DNA of 64,000 nt from Bhargavaea massiliensis (GTDB lineage Bacteria > Bacillota > Bacilli > Bacillales_A > Planococcaceae), in NCBI RefSeq assembly GCF_018390575.1, contig NZ_JAHBCJ010000004.1, positions 1 to 64,000 on the forward strand. The letters are read 5' to 3'. A program made the translations under genes and the position numbers. This document shows, piece by piece, positions 56,286 through 64,000 of the stretch (positions within the stretch are counted from its first letter, which is position 1; each line of letters starts with the position of its first letter). A model generated the notes under the pieces. That model made no database searches. It saw only the letters and a list, made by a program, of their open reading frames with translations, and was not told the DNA's origin.

Positions 56286-57128
56286 ATGCTGGACTATATA
56301 TTTCTCTTGATTGCCGCCATCATCGTTTTCCCCGTTCTCTATTATCTGATGACTAAAGGAAAAGCGGGGAAGGTGATGGTCATCATGGCGGCAGCCGGTT
56401 TCGGGATTGCGCTGGCCGGAATTTACATTCAAAATCATTTTGCGTTCTACTATTCCGCGATTGCAATGATTGGACTGTCATTCGCGGCCGCTGTTCTGAT
56501 CGCCAACCGGTTGCCGGACAAAACGGTCAGCGAGGGCGTGCTGGATGAATTATACGAGCCGATTCGCTTGGAGGATGACTCTCCGGCCATGAATGATGAA
56601 AATGAAATCGCCGTGGCTTCGGAAGACATCCGCGCTGCTGTTCCGGCCGAGGATTCCAATACGATTGAGCCGGAGGGTTACCGAGAAGTTATCCTTCCCG
56701 GCATGGCGGAGATCGAGCAACCTCCGGAAGACTTGGATAGGAACGAACAAGCAGCATCCTATCTTGAGAATGATGAATTGGAGCTTCTGACTGATCTGGA
56801 TACACCGGAAATTGACCTCGTCTCTGAATCGGTCGAGGAAGCGATGGAGCCGGAATTTGCCGGAGAGGACGATTATCTGGAGCCACTGGAAATGCCATCG
56901 CAACCAGCAGCAGAGGAATCTAAACGACCCGAACAGCCCTCTTTCGTTGATGAAGACGACTACCTTGATGACGGCGACCTGGAGTCCTGGCTTGAAGCCC
57001 GGCCGGTTCCCGAGCCGGCCGATGAGCGGCCGGAGGAGCCCGATGTGATGCGGGAAGATGACCCGTTCGGGCTGCTGACTGAAGAGGATTGGATTGTGGA
57101 AGAGGAGGAAGAAGGCGATGGAAAATAA
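56286..57128 (+). CDS. three-helix membrane protein with long acidic tail
   Basis: 280 residues. Three hydrophobic helices (about 3-20, 28-48, 53-70), then some 200 residues extremely rich in Asp/Glu/Pro, with a recurrent (E/V)DEDDYL motif (EDDYLEPLE; DEDDYLDDGD). No family recognised. AAAGGAGG precedes the ATG. It lies in the middle of the pilus operon and overlaps the next gene, so a structural or regulatory role in the machine is likely (inference). Confidence 0.7.
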   Translation: MLDYIFLLIAAIIVFPVLYYLMTKGKAGKVMVIMAAAGFGIALAGIYIQNHFAFYYSAIAMIGLSFAAAVLIANRLPDKTVSEGVLDELYEPIRLEDDSPAMNDENEIAVASEDIRAAVPAEDSNTIEPEGYREVILPGMAEIEQPPEDLDRNEQAASYLENDELELLTDLDTPEIDLVSESVEEAMEPEFAGEDDYLEPLEMPSQPAAEESKRPEQPSFVDEDDYLDDGDLESWLEARPVPEPADERPEEPDVMREDDPFGLLTEEDWIVEEEEEGDGK

Positions 57129-58635
57129 GAAAATCCTGAACGTCCTGATCGGCGTCCTTCTGTCCACGCTCTTTTTCTACCTGTTTGCGTCGGGCGGATC
57201 TTTACTTGCCGGCAATCTCCTCTTTCCCTCAAAAGACTTCGGGGAAAATACATATATAGGTCCGTATGATGTGTCGGACTACAAGGAAGCGGAGACGACA
57301 AAGGTGCTGAATGAAGGCGTCAGCGACCTGCAGAGCCGGTTTGATGTGGAAGTCCGTTATCTGGACGGTTCATTCACCCTGCCGCCAGAAGCGGTTGAAT
57401 TCGATGTGCCGGGCACCATCAATGAGGCTGACACCGGGCAGGAGAATCCCCTGCTTGTGCATGTGAAGGAAGGCGCCGTGCGCACGCTGCTCGAACAGAA
57501 CCTTGGCAAGCTGAACCTGACTGATGGAGAAGTCAGCGCCATCGCGGAGGGCATCGAACGCAGGCTCAGGAATGGAACGATGCCCGCCCGCATCCAGATC
57601 AGCGAATTTTTGGATGCAGGCCGCCTGGAAGGCGACACCGTTGTAGCATCCGCTTCATTTGATTCACAGACCGTAACGGAAGGGTTCCTAAACGGCTTGG
57701 AGGCGCTGAACGGAGTGGAGATCAGCGGAGGGTCAACCGTGTCATTCCTCCAGCTGATGGAATCGCTGGATACGGGATCGCTCACGAAAGATGAGATGAC
57801 GAGAATCGCTTCCCTTCTCTATGCAACTGTATTAAACACAAACTTTACCATCGACGAGCGGTCCATCAGCAACCGCCTGTCGGACGGCATTCCGCTCGGA
57901 TTCGAAGCGGCTGTCGACCCTATTACACAAACGGACCTGATGTTTACGAACCCAAACGGGGCCACATTTACAATTGCAACGGAGATGGCCGGAGACACTG
58001 CGACGCTCTCGCTTCACGGTCTGCCATTTCTTTATGAATACACGACATCCGTGACTGGCACCGAGACGTTCGAGCCGCGGCTCATCAAGCAGTTCAGCGA
58101 AAATGTGAAGACCATCGCGCCAAGGATCGAAGAAAAAGGGGAAGACGGCATCCGTGCGACCGTGATCAAAACGATCATGGATGATGCGATTGAGCGATCG
58201 AAGGAGGAAGTGTCCACCGACTTCTATCCGCCTGTCCACCGCGTAGAGGTGCATCGTCTGAAGCCGGAAGAACAGCCTGCGGAAAACACAGGAAACGGCA
58301 AAGAAGGGTCTGATACAGGCGGGACAGGTGCCGATGGCAATTCAGACAGTACCGGAAATGGCACTGGGAATGGCAATGGATCAGGCGACGATACAGGCAA
58401 TGGTACCGGAAGCGGCAATTCCGATAACGGTGGCAATTCCGGTTCTGGTGATGATTCAGGAAACGGTTCAGGAGACACTTCCGGCAATAATAACGGCCCC
58501 GGTTCAGGCTCCAGCGAAGGAAACGGAAATGGAGAGGGGGCCGGCAATGACTCGGGAACCGGCAACGGAGACGATGAGATTCAATACGACAAGGGCGGCA
58601 ACCCGATTACGCCATCAGCCGCCCGGGGAAGGTGA
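57118..58635 (+). CDS. VanW-like protein with Gly/Asn/Ser-rich tail
   Basis: 505 residues. N-terminal membrane anchor (ILNVLIGVLLSTLFFYLFASG), then IGPYDVSDYKEAETTKVL like the putative peptidoglycan-binding region that precedes VanW domains. A VanW-like domain lies at about 195-330 (GGSTVSFLQLMESLD; MTRIASLLYATVLNTNFTIDERS; IPLGFEAAVDP), though the usual GGGICQ core is replaced by TKDEMTR. The last 120 residues are low complexity (GNGTGNGNGSGDDTG-type). ATG 57118 after GAGGAGG, overlapping the previous gene. Confidence 0.68.
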   Translation: MENKKILNVLIGVLLSTLFFYLFASGGSLLAGNLLFPSKDFGENTYIGPYDVSDYKEAETTKVLNEGVSDLQSRFDVEVRYLDGSFTLPPEAVEFDVPGTINEADTGQENPLLVHVKEGAVRTLLEQNLGKLNLTDGEVSAIAEGIERRLRNGTMPARIQISEFLDAGRLEGDTVVASASFDSQTVTEGFLNGLEALNGVEISGGSTVSFLQLMESLDTGSLTKDEMTRIASLLYATVLNTNFTIDERSISNRLSDGIPLGFEAAVDPITQTDLMFTNPNGATFTIATEMAGDTATLSLHGLPFLYEYTTSVTGTETFEPRLIKQFSENVKTIAPRIEEKGEDGIRATVIKTIMDDAIERSKEEVSTDFYPPVHRVEVHRLKPEEQPAENTGNGKEGSDTGGTGADGNSDSTGNGTGNGNGSGDDTGNGTGSGNSDNGGNSGSGDDSGNGSGDTSGNNNGPGSGSSEGNGNGEGAGNDSGTGNGDDEIQYDKGGNPITPSAARGR

Positions 58636-58640
58636 TGCAC

Positions 58641-60296
58641 ATGGTCCAGGCACGAAAGCGGCTTGGAGATATCCTCGTTGAAACGGGATTGATCACGGAA
58701 GAACAGCTCCGGGAAACCCTGAAGGAGAAACTGAAAGACCAGCGTCTGGGTGATGCGCTCCTGCAGAGAGGACTGATCACCGAACTGCAGCTGGTCGAGA
58801 CGCTCGAGATCCAGCTCGGCATCCCGCATGTGAACCTGTTCAGATATCCGTTCGAGCCTCACATTTTCAGCCTCGTTCCGAAAGAGTTCGCCAAGCGCAA
58901 TCTGCTGGTGCCGCTGAAAACCGAAGAGGACAGGCTGTTTGTCGCGATGGTCGACCCGATGGACTATATTGCGATCGAAGACCTGAGGCTGTCCACCGGT
59001 TTCCAGATTGAGCCGGTGATTGCCTCGAAGGATGACATCATGAGGACAATCGCGAAGTTTTACGAAGAGTCCTTTGACGAATTATTTATTGAGCAGGAGC
59101 GGCTTCAGCGGGAGGACGAGGACAACCTGACAGACCTGGACTCTCCGGTCGTCCGACTCGTCAACCAGATTCTCACTGCGGCGGTGATCCAGAAGGCGTC
59201 GGACATCCATATTGACCCGAGGGAGCACCAGCTGCTCATCCGGTTCCGGATCGACGGGATGCTTCACGACGAGCGTGTCTTGCCGAAGCATATGCAGCCG
59301 ATGATCAATGCCAGGATCAAGATTATGGCGAACCTCGACATCACGGAACACCGCGTTCCGCAGGACGGGCGGATCAAGACGAATGTCGACTTCAGGCCGA
59401 TCGACCTGCGCGTGTCGACACTGCCGACCGTCTACGGGGAAAAGATCGTCATGCGGATCCTCGACCTGAGCAACTCGCTCGCCGACCTGACGCATCTCGG
59501 GTTTAACCGGATCAACCTTGAACGGTTTATGAAGGAAATCACGAAGCCGAGCGGCATCGTCCTCATTTCGGGGCCGACGGGGTCGGGGAAATCGTCGACG
59601 CTTTATGCGGCACTTAACAAGCTGAACCGGGAAGAGGTCAATATCGTGACGGTCGAGGACCCGGTCGAGTACCAGCTGAACGGCATCAACCAGGTCCAGG
59701 TGAATCCGAATGTCGGGATGACCTTTGCGGCGGGGTTGCGGTCAATTCTTCGCCAGGATCCCGACATCGTCATGGTCGGGGAGATTCGGGACGTTGAAAC
59801 GGCGGAAATCGCGGTGCGGGCTTCTCTGACGGGACACGTCGTCCTCAGCACGATCCATACGAACGATTCGATTGCGACAATCACCCGGTTGCTTGATATG
59901 GGCGTCGAGCCCTTCCTCGTCACCGCATCGCTGAATGCCGTCGTGGCACAGCGTCTTCTGCGGCGGGTGTGCAGGGACTGCAAGACGGAAGAGCCGGCGA
60001 CCGAGCGGGAAAAGGAAATCGCGTCAAAGCGCGGCATCAAGATCGAACAGGTCATGCGCGGCAAGGGCTGCCCGTCCTGCAACATGACCGGCTACCGCGG
60101 AAGGATTGCGATCCACGAAGTGCTCGTGCTCGATGATGAAATGCGGAATGCGATCAATAAGGGCGAAACGGTATCCAAACTAAAAGAGATCGCCATCCGG
60201 AACAAGACGATTTTCCTTCTGGATGACGGGCTCCTGAAAGTCAAACAGGGAATCACGACGACGGAAGAAGTGTTCCGTGTCGCAATGCTGGATTAA
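58641..60296 (+). CDS. pilB: type IV pilus extension ATPase PilB with MshEN domain
   Basis: 551 residues. The N terminus carries two tandem MshEN-type motifs: RLGDILVETGLITEEQLRETL (from about residue 6) and RLGDALLQRGLITELQLVETLEIQ (about 35), the pattern known to bind c-di-GMP. Walker A GPTGSGKSS near 311, Asp box TVEDPVEYQLNGINQVQ, Walker B GEIRDVETAEIAVRASLTGH, His box, and a four-cysteine zinc site (CRDC...CPSC). ATG 58641 lies eight bases behind GGGGAAGG. Confidence 0.92.
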   Translation: MVQARKRLGDILVETGLITEEQLRETLKEKLKDQRLGDALLQRGLITELQLVETLEIQLGIPHVNLFRYPFEPHIFSLVPKEFAKRNLLVPLKTEEDRLFVAMVDPMDYIAIEDLRLSTGFQIEPVIASKDDIMRTIAKFYEESFDELFIEQERLQREDEDNLTDLDSPVVRLVNQILTAAVIQKASDIHIDPREHQLLIRFRIDGMLHDERVLPKHMQPMINARIKIMANLDITEHRVPQDGRIKTNVDFRPIDLRVSTLPTVYGEKIVMRILDLSNSLADLTHLGFNRINLERFMKEITKPSGIVLISGPTGSGKSSTLYAALNKLNREEVNIVTVEDPVEYQLNGINQVQVNPNVGMTFAAGLRSILRQDPDIVMVGEIRDVETAEIAVRASLTGHVVLSTIHTNDSIATITRLLDMGVEPFLVTASLNAVVAQRLLRRVCRDCKTEEPATEREKEIASKRGIKIEQVMRGKGCPSCNMTGYRGRIAIHEVLVLDDEMRNAINKGETVSKLKEIAIRNKTIFLLDDGLLKVKQGITTTEEVFRVAMLD

Positions 60297-60308
60297 GGCG
60301 GTGGAATG

Positions 60309-61349
60309 ATGAAACAGACAATTGACGGACTTTTATCTGCGGCATTTAAACTCAAGGCATCCGACATTCACCTGACGGTCGGCGTACCGCCTGTTTTCCG
60401 GATTCACGGAGACTTGAAGCGGTATGGGAAGGAAGTGAACACGCCGGAATTCACCCTGGGAATCGCAAAGGCGGTCATCCCCGAGAAACTGTATGATCAG
60501 TTTCTTGAAAAGGGCGAGCTGGACTTTTCCTACTCCGTCCCGGGTGTGTCGCGGTTCCGGGTGAACGCTTACCGCCAGCGCGGTTCGGTATCGCTCGCCT
60601 TCCGGACGATTCCGACGAAGATCATGACCGTGGAAGAACTCGGCATGCCGGACACGCTCAAGCGGCTTGCGGAAACGCCGCAAGGCATGATCCTCGTGAC
60701 TGGTCCGACCGGTTCAGGTAAGTCCACGACGCTTGCCGCGATGATCCGCCATATCAATGAGACAACCCGAAAGCACATTATCACGCTCGAAGACCCGATT
60801 GAGTTCGTCCACAATCACGGCGCGTCGATCATTGACCAGCGGGAAGTCGGCTTTGATACCGATTCGTTTGCGAACGGCCTCCGTGCCGCTCTCCGGCAAG
60901 ACCCTGACGTCATCCTCGTCGGGGAGATGCGGGACCTCGAGACGATATCGATTGCGATCACTGCGGCGGAGACGGGCCACCTCGTCTTCGGTACACTTCA
61001 CACATGGAGTGCCGCGTCCACGATCGACCGGATCATCGATGTGTTCCCTCCGTCCCAGCAGACACAGATCCGTGTACAGCTGGCGGGGGTTCTGACAGGC
61101 GTTATCTCGCAGCGGCTGTTCAAGACAGCGGACGGCCAGGGACGCCGTGCCGCCACCGAGATTATGATCAACAACCCGGCGATCGGCAACCTGATCCGGA
61201 CTGAGAAGATCCATCAGATCCCGAGCGTCATTCAAACAAGCCGGGCAATCGGCATGCACACAATGGAGTCGTCCATCCAGAAGCTCGTCGATACCGGCGC
61301 TATTTCCTATGAAACGGCCAAGCCGTACCTTGAAGGGGACGAGCACTGA
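60309..61349 (+). CDS. pilT: type IV pilus retraction ATPase PilT
   Basis: 346 residues. KASDIHLTVGVPPVFRIHGDL near the N terminus, Walker A GPTGSGKST near 132, Asp box TLEDPIEFVHNHGASIIDQREVG, Walker B GEMRDLETISIAITAAETGHLVFGTLHT, and the C-terminal PilT motif AIRNLIRE-like (GNLIRTEKIHQIPSVIQTS). No zinc site, unlike PilB. Two adjacent ATGs (60306, 60309). Presence implies retractile pili. Overlaps pilC by one base. Confidence 0.93.
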   Translation: MKQTIDGLLSAAFKLKASDIHLTVGVPPVFRIHGDLKRYGKEVNTPEFTLGIAKAVIPEKLYDQFLEKGELDFSYSVPGVSRFRVNAYRQRGSVSLAFRTIPTKIMTVEELGMPDTLKRLAETPQGMILVTGPTGSGKSTTLAAMIRHINETTRKHIITLEDPIEFVHNHGASIIDQREVGFDTDSFANGLRAALRQDPDVILVGEMRDLETISIAITAAETGHLVFGTLHTWSAASTIDRIIDVFPPSQQTQIRVQLAGVLTGVISQRLFKTADGQGRRAATEIMINNPAIGNLIRTEKIHQIPSVIQTSRAIGMHTMESSIQKLVDTGAISYETAKPYLEGDEH

Positions 61350-62554
61350 TGCCGCGTTTCCAGTATGAGGGGCGTGACACAAAGCGTGTCAGGAAAGGTA
61401 CCATCCAGGCGGATACAAAACGGGATGCGGTGATGAAGCTGCGCGACCAGGGGATCCGCGTACTCAAACTTAACGAACTGCCGGAAACCACGCTGACAAA
61501 AGAAATCACAATCGGGAAGCCGGTCAAGCGCCCACAGCTGATCATGTTCCTCCAGCAATTTTCGACACTTCTTCGGGCTGGCGTAACGATTGTCGATGCG
61601 ATCCATATCCTGTCTCAGCAGGTCGAATCCAAGCCGTTCCGCAAGATTCTCTCGGAAATTGCCGACGACCTGCGCGGCGGCGGTGCACTGAGTGACGCGA
61701 TGGCCAAACATCCGAAAGCGTTCGAGCCTCTTACGCTCAATATGATTGCGGCAGGAGAAGCCTCCGGTAATATTGACGACTCACTGGACCGGCTCGCCAT
61801 GCATTACGAGAAGTCGTATGCCACCCGGCAGAAAGTCGTGTCGGCAATGGTCTACCCGGTCGTCGTCCTTGTTTTGGCTTTCGGTGTCGTCATCTTCCTC
61901 CTCGTGTCGATCGTCCCGATGTTTGTCGACATGTTCGACAGCCTGGGGGCGGAACTGCCGGGGATTACGCTTTTTGTTCTCGGGGCCAGTGAATTCATGC
62001 AGAGGTTCTGGTATTTGATTGTCGGGTTCGTTTTGCTGCTTGTTCTAGCAATCTACCTAATGCATCGAAGCAAAGAAGGGAAGTATGTCCTGGACACGTT
62101 TCTTCTGCGGATGCCTTTGATCGGCGACCTGATGAAAAAATCTGCTTTAGCCTCGATGACCAGGACACTCAGCTCGCTGTTTACAAGTTCCGTGCCCATC
62201 CTCCAGGCAATGGCGATGGTCGAGCGGGTCGTCGACAATGAAGTCATTAAGCGGGTTGTCAATGAGTCAAGGAATGAGTTACAGAAAGGGAATTCCATTG
62301 CCGGACCGATGACCGGCCACTGGGCGTTCCCGCCGCTTATTCCCCACATGATTGCTATAGGTGAGCAGACAGGGGCGCTTGACCAGATGCTCGGAAAGGT
62401 AGCCGAGTTCTATGAAAAAGAAGTAGACACGGCAACCGAGCGGCTGAAATCACTGATCGAGCCGCTCATGATGATTTTCCTCGCGGTCATCGTCGGCACC
62501 ATCGTCATGGCCATCATGATTCCAATGTTCAGCATGTACGAACAAGTTGGTTAA
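61349..62554 (+). CDS. pilC: type IV pilus inner-membrane platform protein PilC
   Basis: 401 residues. Two T2SF repeats: LIMFLQQFSTLLRAGVTIVDAIHILSQQ (about 67-94) and MTRTLSSLFTSSVPILQAMAMVE (about 268-290), with hydrophobic segments near 170-195, 210-232 and 373-395. It anchors PilB/PilT to the pilus base. ATG overlaps the pilT stop. Confidence 0.93.
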   Translation: MPRFQYEGRDTKRVRKGTIQADTKRDAVMKLRDQGIRVLKLNELPETTLTKEITIGKPVKRPQLIMFLQQFSTLLRAGVTIVDAIHILSQQVESKPFRKILSEIADDLRGGGALSDAMAKHPKAFEPLTLNMIAAGEASGNIDDSLDRLAMHYEKSYATRQKVVSAMVYPVVVLVLAFGVVIFLLVSIVPMFVDMFDSLGAELPGITLFVLGASEFMQRFWYLIVGFVLLLVLAIYLMHRSKEGKYVLDTFLLRMPLIGDLMKKSALASMTRTLSSLFTSSVPILQAMAMVERVVDNEVIKRVVNESRNELQKGNSIAGPMTGHWAFPPLIPHMIAIGEQTGALDQMLGKVAEFYEKEVDTATERLKSLIEPLMMIFLAVIVGTIVMAIMIPMFSMYEQVG

Positions 62555-62562
62555 CGTGAAAC

Positions 62563-62606
62563 AATTCTGTAACAAACAGAAATAATCCTGTAATAAACGT
62601 AAAAAT
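62563..62606 (+). repeat. two imperfect direct repeats upstream of the pilin promoter
   Basis: AATTCTGTAACAAAC (62563) and AATCCTGTAATAAAC (62584), spaced 21 bases, 29 bases before the -10 at 62635. Possible regulator site. Confidence 0.45.
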
Positions 62607-62631
62607 GATTCTATTTATTGGTTTGGGGTAA

Positions 62632-62640
62632 TGCTATAAT
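62632..62640 (+). promoter_or_regulatory. extended -10 promoter of the major pilin gene
   Basis: TGC-TATAAT (62632-62640), no good -35, 46 bases before the pilin start. It would allow much higher pilin expression than the assembly genes. Confidence 0.65.
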
Positions 62641-62685
62641 AGATTCGTAGAAAACCTACAGGATTTGACAAAAGGAGGACAACCA

Positions 62686-63153
62686 ATGATGAAATTCGTC
62701 AAAAACAAACTAAAAGAGGAAAAGGGCCTCACGCTCATTGAGCTCTTGGCGGTTATCGTTATTCTTGGTATTATTGCTGCCATTGCGATTCCGGCTATCG
62801 GCAATGTTATTGAAAACAGTCGTTATAACGCGGTTAAAGGTGACGCTCTCAATATCTTGTCTGCTGCCAATATTTATATTGCAGAAAACGAAATTCCAAG
62901 TGAAGGAATTAAACCGGCACAACTTGATTCTTATTTAGAATCACCAGGAAAGGTTACTGAATATACAGTTACACGAGAAGACGGTGACCTTGTTATCACC
63001 ACAGCTGCTGGTGTCGAGTATTCGGGAAATAAAACTGTTAAATTCACTAATGCTTCGGTAGCAGAAATCAATGCCGATGATCAGTCAGGAAGTTCTGATA
63101 ATAACAAAACTATTCCTGGCGGTGGTACAACAGAGCCTCCAGTAGAAGGTTAA
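62686..63153 (+). CDS. pilA: major type IV prepilin
   Basis: 155 residues. Leader MMKFVKNKLKEEKG, then LTLIELLAVIVILGIIAAIAIPAI with Glu5, a typical type IVa pilin helix. The globular part ends in a Ser/Asn/Gly/Thr/Pro-rich tail (DNNKTIPGGGTTEPPVEG) without a disulfide pair. Perfect AAAGGAGGA precedes ATG 62686. Base composition is visibly more AT-rich than pilB/T/C, as in the large minor pilin. Confidence 0.9.
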   Translation: MMKFVKNKLKEEKGLTLIELLAVIVILGIIAAIAIPAIGNVIENSRYNAVKGDALNILSAANIYIAENEIPSEGIKPAQLDSYLESPGKVTEYTVTREDGDLVITTAAGVEYSGNKTVKFTNASVAEINADDQSGSSDNNKTIPGGGTTEPPVEG

Positions 63154-63171
63154 ATAAAGGAGCTGACACAA

Positions 63172-64000
63172 TTGCCCAAAAAACCATTCCGCCGCAAACA
63201 ACGCATCACATCCATCACAATCGAAGAAGACGCCCTCCGTTACGCTGAGCTCCGCTCCGCCGCTCCGCTCATCATCGAGCGCACGGAGGAACGGCCGCTC
63301 GCGGAAGGAGTCATCTCCGAAGGCAAGGTGATGGATCCGAAAGCGTTGGAAGTGGCGGTGGAGGGGGCAGTGAAGGATTGGGGGCTGCGGCGCAAGCGCG
63401 TCCGGTTCCTCGCTCCTGATCAGTTTGTCATCATCCGAAAAGTGGAAACCCCGGCCGATGTCCCTGAAGATGAGCTGAAAGGCTACTTCTTCATTGAGAT
63501 CGGCTCTTCTTTATATTTGCCGTTTGATGATCCGCTGTTTGATGTCGTTCCTTTCGAGAGTGAAGGAGACGGGAAGGAATCGATCATCATCGCGTCGAAA
63601 GAAGAGATTGTGCGTCAGTATGAGCGGGCTCTTGTCGAATCCAAGCTGAAGCCTGTCCAATGTGACATTGCGCCGCTTGCGCTTTACCGGCTGGCTTATC
63701 AGCAGCACAATCTGGACACAGAGCGCAATGTGCTGATCGCGGATTTCAGGGGAAATGATCTGACGGTCTCGATCTTCCACCGCCATCAGCCGCTGTTTTT
63801 GCGGCCGATTGAAATTGATGAAGAGGAATGGACGGCAGAAACCGCCTTCCGGGAAATCTCCAAACTCATCAATTTCTATACATACAACATGATGGACGGC
63901 AATGAAACGATTGATTGCCTGTTTGTTTCGGGTGACTGCAGCATGACTGATGAGCTGTCCCAAATGTTCCGGGACCAAATGAGCCTGGATGCCGGATGCA
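63172..64000 (+). CDS. pilM: type IV pilus assembly protein PilM (incomplete)
   Basis: Actin-like cytoplasmic protein linking the ATPase to the membrane alignment complex. About 276 residues are present before the window ends. After a basic start (KKPFRRKQRITSITIEEDALRYAEL) it shows the PilM pattern: VRFLAPDQFVIIRKVETPADVPEDELKGYFFIEIGSSLYLPFDD and later NVLIADFRGNDLTVSIFH (phosphate-binding strand). TTG start at 63172 after AAGGAG; 3' end lies outside. Confidence 0.82.
   Translation, partial: MPKKPFRRKQRITSITIEEDALRYAELRSAAPLIIERTEERPLAEGVISEGKVMDPKALEVAVEGAVKDWGLRRKRVRFLAPDQFVIIRKVETPADVPEDELKGYFFIEIGSSLYLPFDDPLFDVVPFESEGDGKESIIIASKEEIVRQYERALVESKLKPVQCDIAPLALYRLAYQQHNLDTERNVLIADFRGNDLTVSIFHRHQPLFLRPIEIDEEEWTAETAFREISKLINFYTYNMMDGNETIDCLFVSGDCSMTDELSQMFRDQMSLDAGC

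Noticed and set aside
58224-58565. Proline-rich antisense frame over the VanW-like tail
   Set aside because: Simply the complement of the Gly/Asn/Ser-rich repeat coding region.

Overview
This is a chromosomal backbone segment of a spore-forming Bacillota in the order Bacillales. Gene order, start-codon use (many TTG/GTG), AGGAGG-type ribosome sites and fairly GC-rich codons suggest a Planococcaceae-like genome (inference; something Bhargavaea-like would fit). The order follows the Bacillus subtilis rnhC-to-folC region almost gene for gene. Differences: no lysC before yslB, no racE before rdgB, no lonB before lonA, thi and bio operons inserted after the ysnB homologue, and a NERD gene plus an ATP-grasp pair inserted between valS and folC. 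No insertion sequence, prophage or CRISPR array is visible.

Layout. 1-6.1 kb: rnhC (minus), zapA, cvpA, polX, mutS2. 6.2-12 kb: a DUF350 protein and the fatty-acid degradation set fadD, fadR, fadB, etfB, etfA, with a textbook FadR operator in front of fadR. 12-15 kb: trxA, uvrC, a DUF1992 gene and yslB (minus). 15.4-21.5 kb: sdhCAB, a thioesterase, gerE behind a sigma-K-type promoter, a MarR regulator, rdgB, a phosphodiesterase and tRNA-Arg(UCU). 21.7-24.6 kb: TPP riboswitch and tenI-thiS-thiG-thiF. 25-27.8 kb: BirA operator and bioD-bioA-bioY. 27.9-34.8 kb: a TPR protein, tig, clpX, lonA, ysxC. 35.1-41.6 kb: the haem operon hemAXCDBL behind a PerR box. 41.8-45.8 kb: a SpoVID-like gene behind a sigma-E-type promoter, a small antisense membrane-protein gene, and valS with a T-box leader (specifier GUC). 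46-48.9 kb: NERD protein and two overlapping RimK-type ATP-grasp ligases (minus). 48.9-64 kb: folC, two tandem membrane diguanylate cyclases, then a type IV pilus locus (three minor prepilins, an acidic membrane protein, a VanW-like protein, PilB with c-di-GMP-type MshEN repeats, PilT, PilC, major pilin, PilM running off the end).

Two observations stand out. First, a family of 20/21-bp tandem repeats with core CATGnTGCAAnCTC occurs at four intergenic sites. Each lies just beyond the 3' end or terminator of a transcription unit and in the same orientation relative to it. Second, the two cyclases next to a pilus locus whose extension ATPase carries MshEN-type repeats look like a self-contained c-di-GMP-to-pilus module. 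That module also includes poorly known partners: a large Glu5-less tip-type pilin, an acidic three-helix membrane protein and a VanW-like protein with a Gly/Asn/Ser-rich tail.
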